Positions 7,923-16,296 of a stretch of DNA of 64,000 nt are shown here, piece by piece; position 1 is the first letter of the stretch; every line of letters begins with the position of its first letter. Below the pieces are notes generated by a model. That model worked only from the letters and a program-made list of their open reading frames with translations, was not told the origin of the DNA and did not search any database. Location of the stretch: contig NZ_JBJXCT010000008.1 of assembly GCF_046159715.1 (NCBI RefSeq), forward strand, positions 1-64,000, in the 5' to 3' direction. Made by a program: the position numbers and the translations under genes. This DNA comes from Pampinifervens sp037481935 (lineage in GTDB: Bacteria; Aquificota; Aquificia; Aquificales; Aquificaceae).

Positions 7923-8233
7923 CCAAGGGAGTCATCTATCCACTTGAGATAGTCCTCGTTTCCTGCCACTATGGGAAGGGCGATAATCTCAGGCACCGTG
8001 TAGGGGTGCACTGACTTGACACCTTTAAGGAGCTCCTGAAACTTTTTTGCGGAGGTCTTTACCACCAGAAGGCTCTCTCTGTCCTTTTCTATGTTTCCCT
8101 TCCACCAGTATATGGAGTTGACCTCTGGCACCACGTTTACGCAGGCACCCAGCCTGTTCTGAATGATAAACTCCGCAAGCTCCTGCCCCTTCTCCACCGG
8201 CACCGTTATGAAAACCACATAGTAGCCCAGCAT
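7919..8233 (-). CDS. cutA: Divalent-cation tolerance protein CutA
   Basis: A 104-residue trimeric protein of the CutA1 family. Signatures: V-F-I-T-V-P near residue 7, R-L-G-A-C-V-N-V-V-P near 27 (conserved Cys), Y-W-W-K-G near 42, V-K-S-V-H-P-Y-T-V-P-E-I-I-A-L-P near 72. In other bacteria it is linked to copper and divalent-metal tolerance, with a P-II-like fold. It heads a two-gene unit with the CDF exporter downstream, overlapping at the stop/start. Confidence 0.93.
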   Translation of the reverse strand: MLGYYVVFITVPVEKGQELAEFIIQNRLGACVNVVPEVNSIYWWKGNIEKDRESLLVVKTSAKKFQELLKGVKSVHPYTVPEIIALPIVAGNEDYLKWIDDSLG

Positions 8234-8250
8234 AGTTTATATTTTAAGGC

Positions 8251-8446
8251 ATGGAAAGCAGAGGCACACTTCCTTCCCTGTCAGAAATCATGGAAAAACT
8301 GGAAAAAGGTAAAGGGGATGAGAGACAGGCCGGCTCATACCTACTTTGGAGTGGACTACGAACTTCTCTGGCGGATGGTAAAGTAGGAACCTCCAGAGCT
8401 TGGAAAGGTGGTAAAAGACATGCTTCAATCCAGTTTGCCCAGATAG
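8251..8446 (+). pseudogene. Decayed small gene, one frameshift and one in-frame TAG
   Basis: Two pieces in different frames look like one short protein. Frame 1 starts at ATG 8251 (M-E-S-R-G-T-L-P-S-L-S-E-I-M-E-K-L-E-K-G). From about 8312, frame 2 gives G-M-R-D-R-P-A-H-T-Y-F-G-V-D-Y-E-L-L-W-R-M, a TAG at 8384-8386, then E-P-P-E-L-G-K-V-V-K-D-M-L-Q-S-S-L-P-R and a final TAG. The shift falls in an A/G-rich stretch (8301-8317). A TATATT -10 box lies just before the ATG. The family is not recognised. The end overlaps the mnmG end. Confidence 0.42.
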
Positions 8447-10269
8447 GCAAGCAGCGCGGTTATTGTGGCAGGCGTTATGCCGTCAATTCTTGATGCCTGT
8501 CCCACCGTGATGGGTCTGAACTTCTTGAGCTTTTCCCTTGCCTCGTTGGTAAGACCCGGCACCCTGTCATAGTCCATATCCGGCGGGAGGGTAATACCTT
8601 CAAGCCTTTTCAGCCTTTCGTTGAGCTTCTGCTCCCGCTCTATGTAGGGCTCATACTTGAGCTGAACCTCCACCTCTTCCTTCACATAGAGGTGTTCTGG
8701 CACCTCAAAGCCGAGGTTCTTGAGGTCATCTATGGTATATTCTGCAGTGAGCAGTTGCGATGGTGTGTAGCTTTTGGTGTCAGAGCCCACCGCCACCGCC
8801 ACCTTCTGAGTCCTGTAAAACTCAAGCCAGCTTTCTATCTCCTTCTGAAGTTCTCTGACAAGTCTATATTGTTTCTCTGTAAGCAGTCCGAGCTCAAAGC
8901 CCAGCTTTGAAAGTCTCAGAATGGCGTTGTCCTGCCTGAGCTGAAGCCTGAACTCTGAACGGGAAGTAAAGAGCCTGTAGGGCTCCATCACTCCTTTGGT
9001 CACAAGGTCGTCCACCATTATGCCTATGTAGCTCTCATCCCGACGCAGGTATATGGGCTCTCTTCCAAAGGCTCTCAGGGCTGCGTTTATGCCCGCAAGT
9101 ATGCCCTGACCTGCTGCCTCCTCGTAGCCCGTGGTGCCGTTTATGTTTCCCGCATGGAAAAGACCCATTATCTTCTTTGTTTCCAGCGTAGGGTAGAGCT
9201 CTGTGGGTGGGACCATGTCGTATTCTATGGCGTAGGCAGGGCGTATGAGCTCCACCCTTTCAAGCCCCGGAATACTGCGATACATCTCCCACTGCACCTC
9301 TTCCGGCAGAGAGGTGGAGAGCCCGTTGGGGTATATCTCTATGGTGTCCCAGCCCTCGGGCTCAAGAAAGACCGTGTGCCTTTCTTTGTCTGCAAACTTT
9401 ACCACCTTGTCCTCTATGGAAGGACAGTACCTGGGACCTATGCCCTTTATCAGACCCCCGTAGAGTGCAGTCCTGTGCAGGTTTTTGCGGATTATCTCAT
9501 GGGTTTTTGGTGTGGTGTAGGTTATCCAGCACAGAGCCTGCTTTTTGCCCCTCTCAAACCAGTAAGTGCCCGTAGGCTCTGTCCAGAAGGAGAATTTGGG
9601 TGGCGGGTCGTCCCCCGGTGCTGGCTCAAGGGCGGAAAAGTCTATGGTTCTTCTGTCAAGCCTTGCGGGGGTGCCGGTCTTGAACCGCCAGAGGGGAAAG
9701 TCATGCCTTCTGTAAAAATCCGCAAGACCCGTGGAGGGAGGCTCCCATGCCCTGCCGGCGGGGAAGGTTTTGTCCCCGATGTATATAAGACCGTTGAGGA
9801 AAGTGCCGGTGGCTACCACCACCGCCTTAACTCTGTATTCCAGTCCAAGCTTTGTCCTGACTGCGACCACCCTGCCGTTTTCTACGATGATGTCCACCAC
9901 CTCATCCTGCTTTATGTGGAGGTTTTCCTGAGTTTCGCAGACCCTTTTCATGTATTCCCTGTAGAGCTTTTTGTCCGCCTGAGCTCGGGGAGACCAGACC
10001 GCCTTTCCCTTGCGTGTGTTGAGCATCTTGAACTGTATGCCCGTATGGTCTATAGCTTTTGCCATCTCACCACCGAGGGCGTCAATTTCTCTGACCACTA
10101 TGCCCTTGGCTATGCCCCCTATGGCGGGGTTGCAGGACATCTGACCTATGGTGTCTGCATTGAGAACAAACATGACCGTCTTTGCACCCATGCGTGCGGA
10201 CGCCAGTGCCGCCTCTATGCCTGCATGACCTCCGCCGATTACCGCCACATCAAACTCGTCCACCAGCAT
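8425..10269 (-). CDS. mnmG: tRNA uridine-34 5-carboxymethylaminomethyl modification enzyme MnmG
   Basis: A 614-residue FAD protein (GidA). The dinucleotide motif is G-G-G-H-A-G at residues 12-17. The family segments M-S-C-N-P-A-I-G-G-I-A-K-G near 45, V-A-T-G-T-F-L-N-G near 150, G-P-R-Y-C-P-S-I-E-D-K near 270 and G-Y-E-E-A-A-G-Q-G near 365 are all present, with the helical C-terminal domain ending in D-G-I-T-P-A-T-I-T-A-L-L. With MnmE it installs cmnm5 on U34 of certain tRNAs. mnmE is not in the window. Confidence 0.97.
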   Translation of the reverse strand: MLVDEFDVAVIGGGHAGIEAALASARMGAKTVMFVLNADTIGQMSCNPAIGGIAKGIVVREIDALGGEMAKAIDHTGIQFKMLNTRKGKAVWSPRAQADKKLYREYMKRVCETQENLHIKQDEVVDIIVENGRVVAVRTKLGLEYRVKAVVVATGTFLNGLIYIGDKTFPAGRAWEPPSTGLADFYRRHDFPLWRFKTGTPARLDRRTIDFSALEPAPGDDPPPKFSFWTEPTGTYWFERGKKQALCWITYTTPKTHEIIRKNLHRTALYGGLIKGIGPRYCPSIEDKVVKFADKERHTVFLEPEGWDTIEIYPNGLSTSLPEEVQWEMYRSIPGLERVELIRPAYAIEYDMVPPTELYPTLETKKIMGLFHAGNINGTTGYEEAAGQGILAGINAALRAFGREPIYLRRDESYIGIMVDDLVTKGVMEPYRLFTSRSEFRLQLRQDNAILRLSKLGFELGLLTEKQYRLVRELQKEIESWLEFYRTQKVAVAVGSDTKSYTPSQLLTAEYTIDDLKNLGFEVPEHLYVKEEVEVQLKYEPYIEREQKLNERLKRLEGITLPPDMDYDRVPGLTNEAREKLKKFRPITVGQASRIDGITPATITALLAYLGKLD

Positions 10270-10287
10270 GGAATAAAAATATAGCCC

Positions 10288-10647
10288 TCAGAAGTGTTCC
10301 CTGCTCTGAAGCTCCTCTACAAGATTACCATCTTTATCGTAAATCCTCATGATTGCTTTTGTGCGCCTTATTTCTACCTCACTCCTCCTTACATTATCAG
10401 CATACTGCACTACCCTCTGTCTTGTGCCGTCCTGTGTGTAGTATACCTCTGTAGTAGCCTGCGGGCCCTTTATAACCATCTTGCACCAGTTTATGTCCTC
10501 GTAGTCCACAATGCCCTCTATCTTTGCATAAGCACCCACCTGAAGCCCCTGAGGACACCAGTCCTGCACTGGTGCCGGTTTTTCTGCCTTCTGGCTTGTG
10601 CAAGAGAACAACATGGCAAGTCCCATGAGATATGTAAGCCTTTTCAT
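10288..10647 (-). CDS. Hypothetical lipoprotein
   Basis: A 119-residue protein with a lipoprotein signal (M-K-R-L-T-Y-L-M-G-L-A-M-L-F-S-C, Cys16). The mature part is mostly beta with charged residues (V-E-I-R-R-T-K-A-I-M-R-I-Y-D-K-D-G-N-L-V) and contains two further Cys. No family is recognised. It starts 18 bases upstream of mnmG in the same direction and may be co-transcribed. Confidence 0.6.
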   Translation of the reverse strand: MKRLTYLMGLAMLFSCTSQKAEKPAPVQDWCPQGLQVGAYAKIEGIVDYEDINWCKMVIKGPQATTEVYYTQDGTRQRVVQYADNVRRSEVEIRRTKAIMRIYDKDGNLVEELQSREHF

Positions 10648-10673
10648 GGAGAAAATTTTAACCCTTTTAGAAC

Positions 10674-11363
10674 TCAGGAAAATAGGACCTTTCTCATAAG
10701 CCCCACGTGGTCTGTTGCCACACCATCCACACCCCTTTCAAAAAGTTCCATTACCTTTTCTGGCTCATTTACAGTCCACGCCACCATCTTAAGCCTGAGC
10801 CTGTGGGCAAAGTCCACCGCCTTCTGGGTGGCGAGGGGATACTTGGGAAGCACAAAGGTGCATCCGAGCTTTTTGGCTTCTGGAATCATCCCCGGCGGTT
10901 TTGCGTAGACCAGCCCCGTGGTTATCCTGCCCCTCACTGCCTCAAGGGCAGCGGGGTAAAAGCTTATTATGGCAGTCCAGCCTGTTGCCTGAAAGCTCTC
11001 AACCACATCCAGCACAGCCTTAGCATCCTCGGGATGTTTCACCTCAAGAAACATACCCACCCTTCCGTTTACAAGCTCAAGGGCTTCTTCCAGCCTTGCA
11101 AGTCTGTAGCCATCTCTGTGGACCTTGCTGAGCTCTTCCCAGCTGGACTCTCTCACCTTTATACTCACACCAAAGACCCTTTGAAGGTCATCATCATGGC
11201 TCAGCACAAAGACCCCATCTTTTGTCCTCTGCAGGTCCACCTCCACCACATGGGCACCCAGCTCAATGGCTCTCTGAATAGACTGAAGCGTGTTTTCCAG
11301 TTCAAGGGCTGGAATGCCCCTGTGTCCCACAAGGAACCTCTCAAGGCTTTCAAAGAGGGACAT
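10674..11363 (-). CDS. Glycerophosphodiester phosphodiesterase
   Basis: A 229-residue cytoplasmic GDPD (no signal peptide) that hydrolyses glycerophosphodiesters to glycerol-3-phosphate and an alcohol. Catalytic pattern: G-H-R-G near residues 13-16, L-E-N-T-L near 23, V-E-V-D-L near 40 (metal Glu/Asp), S-H-D-D near 55 (catalytic His), M-F-L-E-V-K-H near 105, and the closing W-T-V-N-E and G-V-D-G-V-A-T-D-H. It diverges from endonuclease V across only 24 bases. Confidence 0.9.
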   Translation of the reverse strand: MSLFESLERFLVGHRGIPALELENTLQSIQRAIELGAHVVEVDLQRTKDGVFVLSHDDDLQRVFGVSIKVRESSWEELSKVHRDGYRLARLEEALELVNGRVGMFLEVKHPEDAKAVLDVVESFQATGWTAIISFYPAALEAVRGRITTGLVYAKPPGMIPEAKKLGCTFVLPKYPLATQKAVDFAHRLRLKMVAWTVNEPEKVMELFERGVDGVATDHVGLMRKVLFS

Positions 11364-11387
11364 GCTACAATTTTACAGACCTGAAGG

Positions 11388-12047
11388 ATGAATGTAAACC
11401 TCAAAGAGCTTGAAAAAGTTCAGCTTGAGTGTGCCAGAAAAGTCCTGCAGAGGGATGACTTCCAGAAGGTAGAGCTCATAGGAGGCATAGACCTCACCTT
11501 TGAAAGCATAAAAGAAAACCCCACTCGGGCGTGGGCATCCCTCGTGGTAGTCAGGTTACCGGACCTGAAGGTGGTCTATCAGAAGGTGGTGGAAGGCGTG
11601 GTGGATTTCCCTTACATCCCCACCTTTCTGGCTTTCAGAGAGCTTCCCCTTATGCTAAGTCTATACAATGAGGCGGAGTTAAAGCCGGATGTATTTTTTA
11701 TTGACGGACAGGGAATAGCCCATCCCAGAGGCTGTGGGATAGCGTCCCACTTTGGGGTGGAGACTGACTCTGTGAGCGTGGGTGTGGCAAAGACAAGGCT
11801 CTTTGGCTACGGAAAGGAGCCGGAACTCAAAAGGGGTAGCTATTCATATCTTACCTACAGGGGCAGCGTGGTAGGGGCAATCCTGAGGACAAAGGACCAC
11901 ACAGAACCGGTATATGTCTCTGTGGGGCACAGGATAAGCCTGAAGACTGCCATTGAGCTGGTTTTGAGGACTTCCATCTACAGAATCCCCGAGCCCACAA
12001 GGCTGGCTCATAACCTTCTGCAGAGGGTGAGAAAGGAGTTAAAATAA
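11388..12047 (+). CDS. nfi: Endonuclease V (deoxyinosine 3' endonuclease)
   Basis: A 219-residue repair nuclease that nicks DNA one base 3' of deoxyinosine. Active-site signatures: G-G-I-D-L-T-F near residue 33 (catalytic Asp), Y-I-P-T-F-L-A-F-R-E near 77, D-G-Q-G-I-A-H-P-R near 107 (second Asp), G-V-A-K near 132 and Y-V-S-V-G-H-R-I near 184. Length is normal. It is 5 bases upstream of glyQ, so the two probably share a transcript. Confidence 0.93.
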   Translation: MNVNLKELEKVQLECARKVLQRDDFQKVELIGGIDLTFESIKENPTRAWASLVVVRLPDLKVVYQKVVEGVVDFPYIPTFLAFRELPLMLSLYNEAELKPDVFFIDGQGIAHPRGCGIASHFGVETDSVSVGVAKTRLFGYGKEPELKRGSYSYLTYRGSVVGAILRTKDHTEPVYVSVGHRISLKTAIELVLRTSIYRIPEPTRLAHNLLQRVRKELK

Positions 12048-12052
12048 TCCCC

Positions 12053-12895
12053 ATGTATTTTCAGGACATTATCATGACCCTGCATCGCTTCTGGGCGGAG
12101 AGGGGATGTGCAGTGTGGCAACCCTACGACATAGAAACTGGAGCCGGGACAATGAACCCTGCCACCTTCCTCAAGGTGCTGGGCAAAAAGCCCTGGAACG
12201 TGGCATATGTGGAGCCCTCCAGAAGACCGAAGGATGGCCGGTATGGAGAAAACCCCAACAGGCTCCAGCACTACTACCAGTTTCAGGTAATACTAAAGCC
12301 CGCACCGGACAACCCTCAGGAGATATACCTTGAGAGCCTCAGAGCCCTTGGCATAAAGCCAGAGGAGCATGATATAAGGTTTGTGGAGGATGACTGGGAA
12401 TCTCCCACTCTGGGCGCGTGGGGGCTTGGATGGGAGGTGTGGCTGGATGGTATGGAGATAACCCAGTTTACCTACTTTCAGCAGGCGGGTGGTCTTGACC
12501 TGGAGGAGATATCGGTGGAGATTACCTACGGACTTGAGAGAATAGCCATGTATCTTCAGGATGTGGACAGCGTGTATGACATAAAGTGGAACCATTGGCT
12601 CACCTATGGGGAGGTTTTCAAGCCCTCAGAATATCAGTGGAGCGTCTACAACTTTGAAAAGTCAGACCCAAAGGTGCTCTTTGAACTCTACGAGATTTAT
12701 GAAAGGGAAACAAAAAGGCTTCTGGACGAGGGACTTGTGCTTCCTGCTTACGACCAGCTTCTGAAGTGTTCCCATACCTTTAACCTGCTTGATGCAAGGG
12801 GTGTGCTTTCTGTGCAGGAAAGGGCAAGATACATAAGGAGGATGAACAGCCTGGCTCAGAGGGTTGCCAGACTGTACCTCCAGACCATGGCATGA
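12053..12895 (+). CDS. glyQ: Glycyl-tRNA synthetase alpha subunit
   Basis: A 280-residue class II catalytic subunit of the bacterial alpha2beta2-type GlyRS. The start Y-F-Q-D-I-I-M-T-L, G-A-G-T-M-N-P-A-T-F near residue 30, V-E-P-S-R-R-P-K-D-G-R-Y-G-E-N-P-N-R near 55 and W-E-V-W-L-D-G-M-E-I-T-Q-F-T-Y-F-Q near 130 are diagnostic. The beta subunit (glyS) is not adjacent; it must be encoded elsewhere. The stop overlaps the start of the next gene by four bases. Confidence 0.97.
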   Translation: MYFQDIIMTLHRFWAERGCAVWQPYDIETGAGTMNPATFLKVLGKKPWNVAYVEPSRRPKDGRYGENPNRLQHYYQFQVILKPAPDNPQEIYLESLRALGIKPEEHDIRFVEDDWESPTLGAWGLGWEVWLDGMEITQFTYFQQAGGLDLEEISVEITYGLERIAMYLQDVDSVYDIKWNHWLTYGEVFKPSEYQWSVYNFEKSDPKVLFELYEIYERETKRLLDEGLVLPAYDQLLKCSHTFNLLDARGVLSVQERARYIRRMNSLAQRVARLYLQTMA

Positions 12896-14274
12896 AAGTC
12901 ATCCCATACGGTGGTGCAAAAACTGTAACAGGCAGTTGCTTCTATGTGGAAGCAAGGGATGTAAGGCTTTTAATTGACTGCGGGATGTTTCAGGGGCTTG
13001 AGGAAAGGAGAAACCACGAGCCCTTTCCCTTTGACCCCAAAGAGATTGACTACCTTGTTCTCACTCATGCACACATAGACCACTGTGGAAGAGTTCCAGT
13101 TTTGGTGAAGGAAGGTTTTAGAGGGAAGGTAATCTCCACAGAGCCAACTGCAAAGCTCTCAAGGCTAATGCTCCTTGATGCCAGCAAGGTCATGTATGAA
13201 AACTACAAAACCGCCCTTAAAAAGCTCCAGAGAACAGGCAGAGTGCCAGAACCGCCCCTTTACGAAGAATACGACGTGCTGGAAGCCATGGAGTTTTTCA
13301 GGGTCAGGCTTCCTTACAATCAAGACTACAGGCTCTCAAAGGGCGTGAGTCTGAGGCTCAGAGACTCTGGGCATATACTGGGCTCCGCCTTTGTGGAGCT
13401 TGAGGTCTATGAGGATAAGAGGCACAAAAGGGTAATCTTCTCTGGAGACCTTGGAAACAAGAACAAACCCATAGTCCACGACCCAGAAAGCCCATCGCCT
13501 GCAGACTACATATTTATAGAAAGCACTTACGGAGACAGGAATCACAGGAGCTTTGAAGAATCAAAGGAAGAACTGCTTCAGGCTATCCAGTATGCCATTG
13601 GCAGGGGAGGAAATGTGATAATTCCCTCCTATGCCCTTGAGAGGGCTCAGGAGATACTCTACGTGCTGAGAGAGTTCCATGAAGAAGGAAGGCTTCCCAA
13701 GTGTGAGATATTCCTTGATAGCCCTCTTGCCATAAGCATTACAAGGCTTTTCACCTCACACCCAGAATTCTATGATAGAGAAACCTACAGAGTTTTCCTC
13801 CAGAGAAACCCCTTTGAGCTACCCAACCTCCACTATACGAAGGAGGTGGACGAGTCAAAGGCTATAAACTCTGTAGGCTCAGGTGCCGTGATAATCGCCG
13901 GCTCTGGTATGCTGAACGGTGGAAGGGTTCTTCATCACCTCAAATACAACCTGTGGCGTGAGGAGTGTGCCATAGTCTTTGTGGGCTATCAGCCTCAGGG
14001 AACGCTGGGAAGGAGGATAATAGAGGGTGCGGAGAGCGTCAGGGTCTTTGGAGAGGAGATAGCAGTCAGGGCAAGGGTCTTTACCATAAACGGCTTCTCC
14101 TCCCATGCGGACCAGGCGGGTTTGCTGGAGTGGCTTTCTTATGCTGGAAAACCCGAAAGGGTTTTTCTCATACATGGAGAGGAGGAGAAAATGAAGGTCT
14201 TCGGGGGAGCTATAAAGGAAAAACTGGGTCTTAGTTCTCATACACCAGAACTGGGTGAGGTTCTTGAGCTCTAA
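12892..14274 (+). CDS. Beta-CASP metallo-beta-lactamase ribonuclease
   Basis: A 460-residue MBL-fold protein of the RNA-processing beta-CASP group. Zinc motif H-A-H-I-D-H near residue 61, the later D-S-G-H-I-L-G-S-A near 158, F-S-G-D-L-G-N near 183, I-E-S-T-Y-G-D-R-N-H near 207, and the C-terminal RMMBL part with I-N-G-F-S-S-H-A-D-Q near 402 and F-L-I-H-G-E-E near 430. Family members are endo- or exoribonucleases related to CPSF73. It overlaps glyQ by ATGA, so it is translated with it. Confidence 0.92.
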   Translation: MKVIPYGGAKTVTGSCFYVEARDVRLLIDCGMFQGLEERRNHEPFPFDPKEIDYLVLTHAHIDHCGRVPVLVKEGFRGKVISTEPTAKLSRLMLLDASKVMYENYKTALKKLQRTGRVPEPPLYEEYDVLEAMEFFRVRLPYNQDYRLSKGVSLRLRDSGHILGSAFVELEVYEDKRHKRVIFSGDLGNKNKPIVHDPESPSPADYIFIESTYGDRNHRSFEESKEELLQAIQYAIGRGGNVIIPSYALERAQEILYVLREFHEEGRLPKCEIFLDSPLAISITRLFTSHPEFYDRETYRVFLQRNPFELPNLHYTKEVDESKAINSVGSGAVIIAGSGMLNGGRVLHHLKYNLWREECAIVFVGYQPQGTLGRRIIEGAESVRVFGEEIAVRARVFTINGFSSHADQAGLLEWLSYAGKPERVFLIHGEEEKMKVFGGAIKEKLGLSSHTPELGEVLEL

Positions 14275-15401
14275 TCAAGCACTCTGACCGCTACTATCAA
14301 CCGATATATGTTTCTCAGACTGTCCCTTTCCAACAGGTTTTTATACACCGAGTTTATTTGCCATTCTGAACCATCTTCTCTTCTCAGTCTGTGCACTGCA
14401 TGATACAGCACTGGTTCACCCTCTTGAAATCCTCCGTATACCATAACATGACCCTTCATAAAAAGAAGCGTCCTGAAGGGAGGCATTCTTCTAAGAGTCT
14501 CCTTAAGTTCTTCGTAGCTTTTAAAGCCTGCAGCCACAAGCCTGCCTATCTGAGCCTGCTGGGAGGAGTTTCTGGGAAGCTCAAGACCAAAAACTGCATA
14601 GAGGCTCTGCACCAGAGAAGAGCAGTCCCATCTTCCCTCCTTGCCTCCCCAGTCGTAGGCGGTGCCAAGAAGGCTTTCAAGTATTGACCTTACCCTATCC
14701 TCTCTGAAGCTCAAATAGCCCTCCTCAAGCCCCTCGTGTTTTTCAATCCAGACCCTTCTCATATCTGGAAGAAGCACCCTGTATCTGTCCCCCACTTTCT
14801 CTTCGTAGTAGAGCTTTGAACCAAGACCAAAGAAGATACCCTCAACCTCCACCCCACCCCTTGACACAACAAGAAAAGGCAGTCTGAGCACTTTCATAAG
14901 TTTTTCTCTTTCTATCAGAAGCACATCCTCCCTTCTGACCCATCCTCTCATGTAGGGAGCATGCACATAGAGCCAGTTTCCGTCTCTTGATTTGTGAAGA
15001 ATTGCCAGAGGAGTGAGGGGTTCAAGAAGGGTATACTGGTTGTAATCAATCTTGGGATTTCCTCTGTGGATGACCGCATTGCTGGGATACATGCGCATGT
15101 TGCTTCTTCTGAGAGTCCAGCCAAACCTGACAAAAAGGATTTCTTCAACTGCCTCCAGATTCATGTTTCCCATCAGGGATTTGATGTCTTCATCCTTTAG
15201 CTCTCTGCCGTTTATAAAAAGCCTTCCTTCTGGTAGTCTGTCCTCTGTGAGCCATTCCCTGAGCTGCCTACCCTCCAGCACCTGGGGGAATTCCTCAATC
15301 CTTTTCATATAATCAATGAGAGCGTGGGATTGCCTGTTTATGGCTTCCACCTGCAGGGCAAAAGAAAGGCTCAAAAAAAGCATAAGGAGGAGGAATATCA
15401 T
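14271..15401 (-). CDS. Secreted NlpC/P60 peptidoglycan peptidase with SH3-like domains
   Basis: Starting at ATG 15401 (good AGGAGAG site, overlapping the upstream stop as ATGA) it is 376 residues with a signal peptide (M-I-F-L-L-L-M-L-F-L-S-L-S-F-A-L). The middle holds two SH3b-like stretches, including W-L-Y-V-H-A-P-Y-M-R-G-W-V. The C-terminal NlpC/P60 domain shows Y-D-W-G-G-K-E-G-R-W-D-C-S-S-L-V (catalytic Cys) and G-H-V-M-V-Y-G-G (catalytic His). It resembles the YkfC-like gamma-D-glutamyl-L-diamino-acid endopeptidases with an N-terminal stabilising region. Confidence 0.85.
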   Translation of the reverse strand: MIFLLLMLFLSLSFALQVEAINRQSHALIDYMKRIEEFPQVLEGRQLREWLTEDRLPEGRLFINGRELKDEDIKSLMGNMNLEAVEEILFVRFGWTLRRSNMRMYPSNAVIHRGNPKIDYNQYTLLEPLTPLAILHKSRDGNWLYVHAPYMRGWVRREDVLLIEREKLMKVLRLPFLVVSRGGVEVEGIFFGLGSKLYYEEKVGDRYRVLLPDMRRVWIEKHEGLEEGYLSFREDRVRSILESLLGTAYDWGGKEGRWDCSSLVQSLYAVFGLELPRNSSQQAQIGRLVAAGFKSYEELKETLRRMPPFRTLLFMKGHVMVYGGFQEGEPVLYHAVHRLRREDGSEWQINSVYKNLLERDSLRNIYRLIVAVRVLD

Positions 15402-15640
15402 ACCTCTCTCCTGAACCCCCCTTTGAGAGCGAACTCCACCCATCCAAAGCATGTCCTGTAATTTTCCTCAACCTGCATCTTCAACTTCTGAAGGAAAAGA
15501 GCCAGCTCCTCCAGCTCCTCCCTGCTCATCTCGGGAAGACTTTTCATCAGTTCCTCCAGTTCTTCTCTCAAAGCCTCTGGCTTGAAGGGGTCAAGGGATA
15601 GCTTTTCCAGCCTTTTTAGTTTTTCCCTCAGTTCTTCCAC
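15398..15640 (-). CDS. Small coiled-coil protein, unknown
   Basis: An 80-residue, Glu/Leu/Lys-rich protein with heptad character over residues 1-55 (L-R-E-K-L-K-R-L-E-K-L, E-E-L-E-E-L-M-K-S-L), one Cys, and no membrane segment. Its stop overlaps the NlpC/P60 start, so the two form one unit. It may be exonuclease VII small-subunit-like in size and charge, but the family motif is not clear, so I leave it unnamed. Confidence 0.6.
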   Translation of the reverse strand: MEELREKLKRLEKLSLDPFKPEALREELEELMKSLPEMSREELEELALFLQKLKMQVEENYRTCFGWVEFALKGGFRREV

Positions 15641-15650
15641 GGGTATGTAT

Positions 15651-15656
15651 TATAAT
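15651..15656 (+). promoter_or_regulatory. -10 box (TATAAT) seven bases before the start of the exported-protein gene
   Basis: A perfect TATAAT ends seven bases before ATG 15664, with no ribosome site between. Transcription would start at or next to the A of ATG, giving a leaderless mRNA. Confidence 0.6.
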
Positions 15657-15663
15657 AGACCGC

Positions 15664-16296
15664 ATGAGAAAGAGTTTGCTCGGACTTGGTTTTCTTCTGT
15701 CTTTTATGACATTTCCTCTTGCCCAGCAGGTAAACCCCTTTCTCCTACCTGAGAGGGCAAACTCCAGAATAAACGCCAGCGTAGAAATCGCAAAACAGCT
15801 CAGAAATATGGGATACAACCGCATAGCGGTGGTTTACATGGAAACCTCAGACCTCTGCGCCCTTTTTTCTGCATCTCTAGTAGCCTCTCTGAAGACCCTT
15901 GGAACAGAAGCCTACTACATAAAGGGTGGAGACGGGCTTGGGGAAAGGCTCAAGCTTCTTCAGCCTTCTCATGTTTACATGGCTTACTTTGGAGAAAGAC
16001 CCCCTGCAGAGGTTCAGACACAGTTCAATCAGGACCTCAAGAAGGTTCTGGAATACAGCAAAAAGCCCAGCCTCATACTTCAGCCTTCACTGCTCGCAAT
16101 GGGCTTTGTAAGTGGTGTTCTTGCGGATGAAACCCTTTCCTCTTCACTTCAGGACCTTCCCATGCTCAGCTTTGTTTTTGAAGAAGGCAGGGCAAGGCCC
16201 GCAAGGGTTGTCATAAAGGACCTTGAGGTAAGGGTCTCTGTGGAAGAGCCAAAACCACAACAGCCACAAAAGCCTGCAAAACAGAGAAAGAGGTGA
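15664..16296 (+). CDS. Exported protein of unknown function, paired with apbE
   Basis: A 210-residue protein with a signal peptide (L-L-G-L-G-F-L-L-S-F-M-T-F-P-L-A-Q-Q). The mature part has alternating helix and strand (I-A-V-V-Y-M-E-T-S near residue 55, S-H-V-Y-M-A-Y-F-G-E) that resembles a periplasmic-binding-protein half (ABC_sub_bind/YfiR-like), and a Pro/Gln/Lys-rich tail. It overlaps apbE by the GTGA at its end, so it probably works with the flavin transferase in the periplasm. Function unknown. Confidence 0.7.
   Translation: MRKSLLGLGFLLSFMTFPLAQQVNPFLLPERANSRINASVEIAKQLRNMGYNRIAVVYMETSDLCALFSASLVASLKTLGTEAYYIKGGDGLGERLKLLQPSHVYMAYFGERPPAEVQTQFNQDLKKVLEYSKKPSLILQPSLLAMGFVSGVLADETLSSSLQDLPMLSFVFEEGRARPARVVIKDLEVRVSVEEPKPQQPQKPAKQRKR

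Noticed and set aside
3749..8446. Genome-wide TAG recoding to explain amtB and the 8251 locus
   Set aside because: TAG ends no clearly truncated third gene, several intact genes have no in-frame TAG, and no suppressor tRNA or pyrrolysine genes are visible.
9154..10284. 376-codon plus-strand frame opposite mnmG
   Set aside because: Long antisense frame caused by the high-GC codon bias of mnmG; no protein-like motifs.
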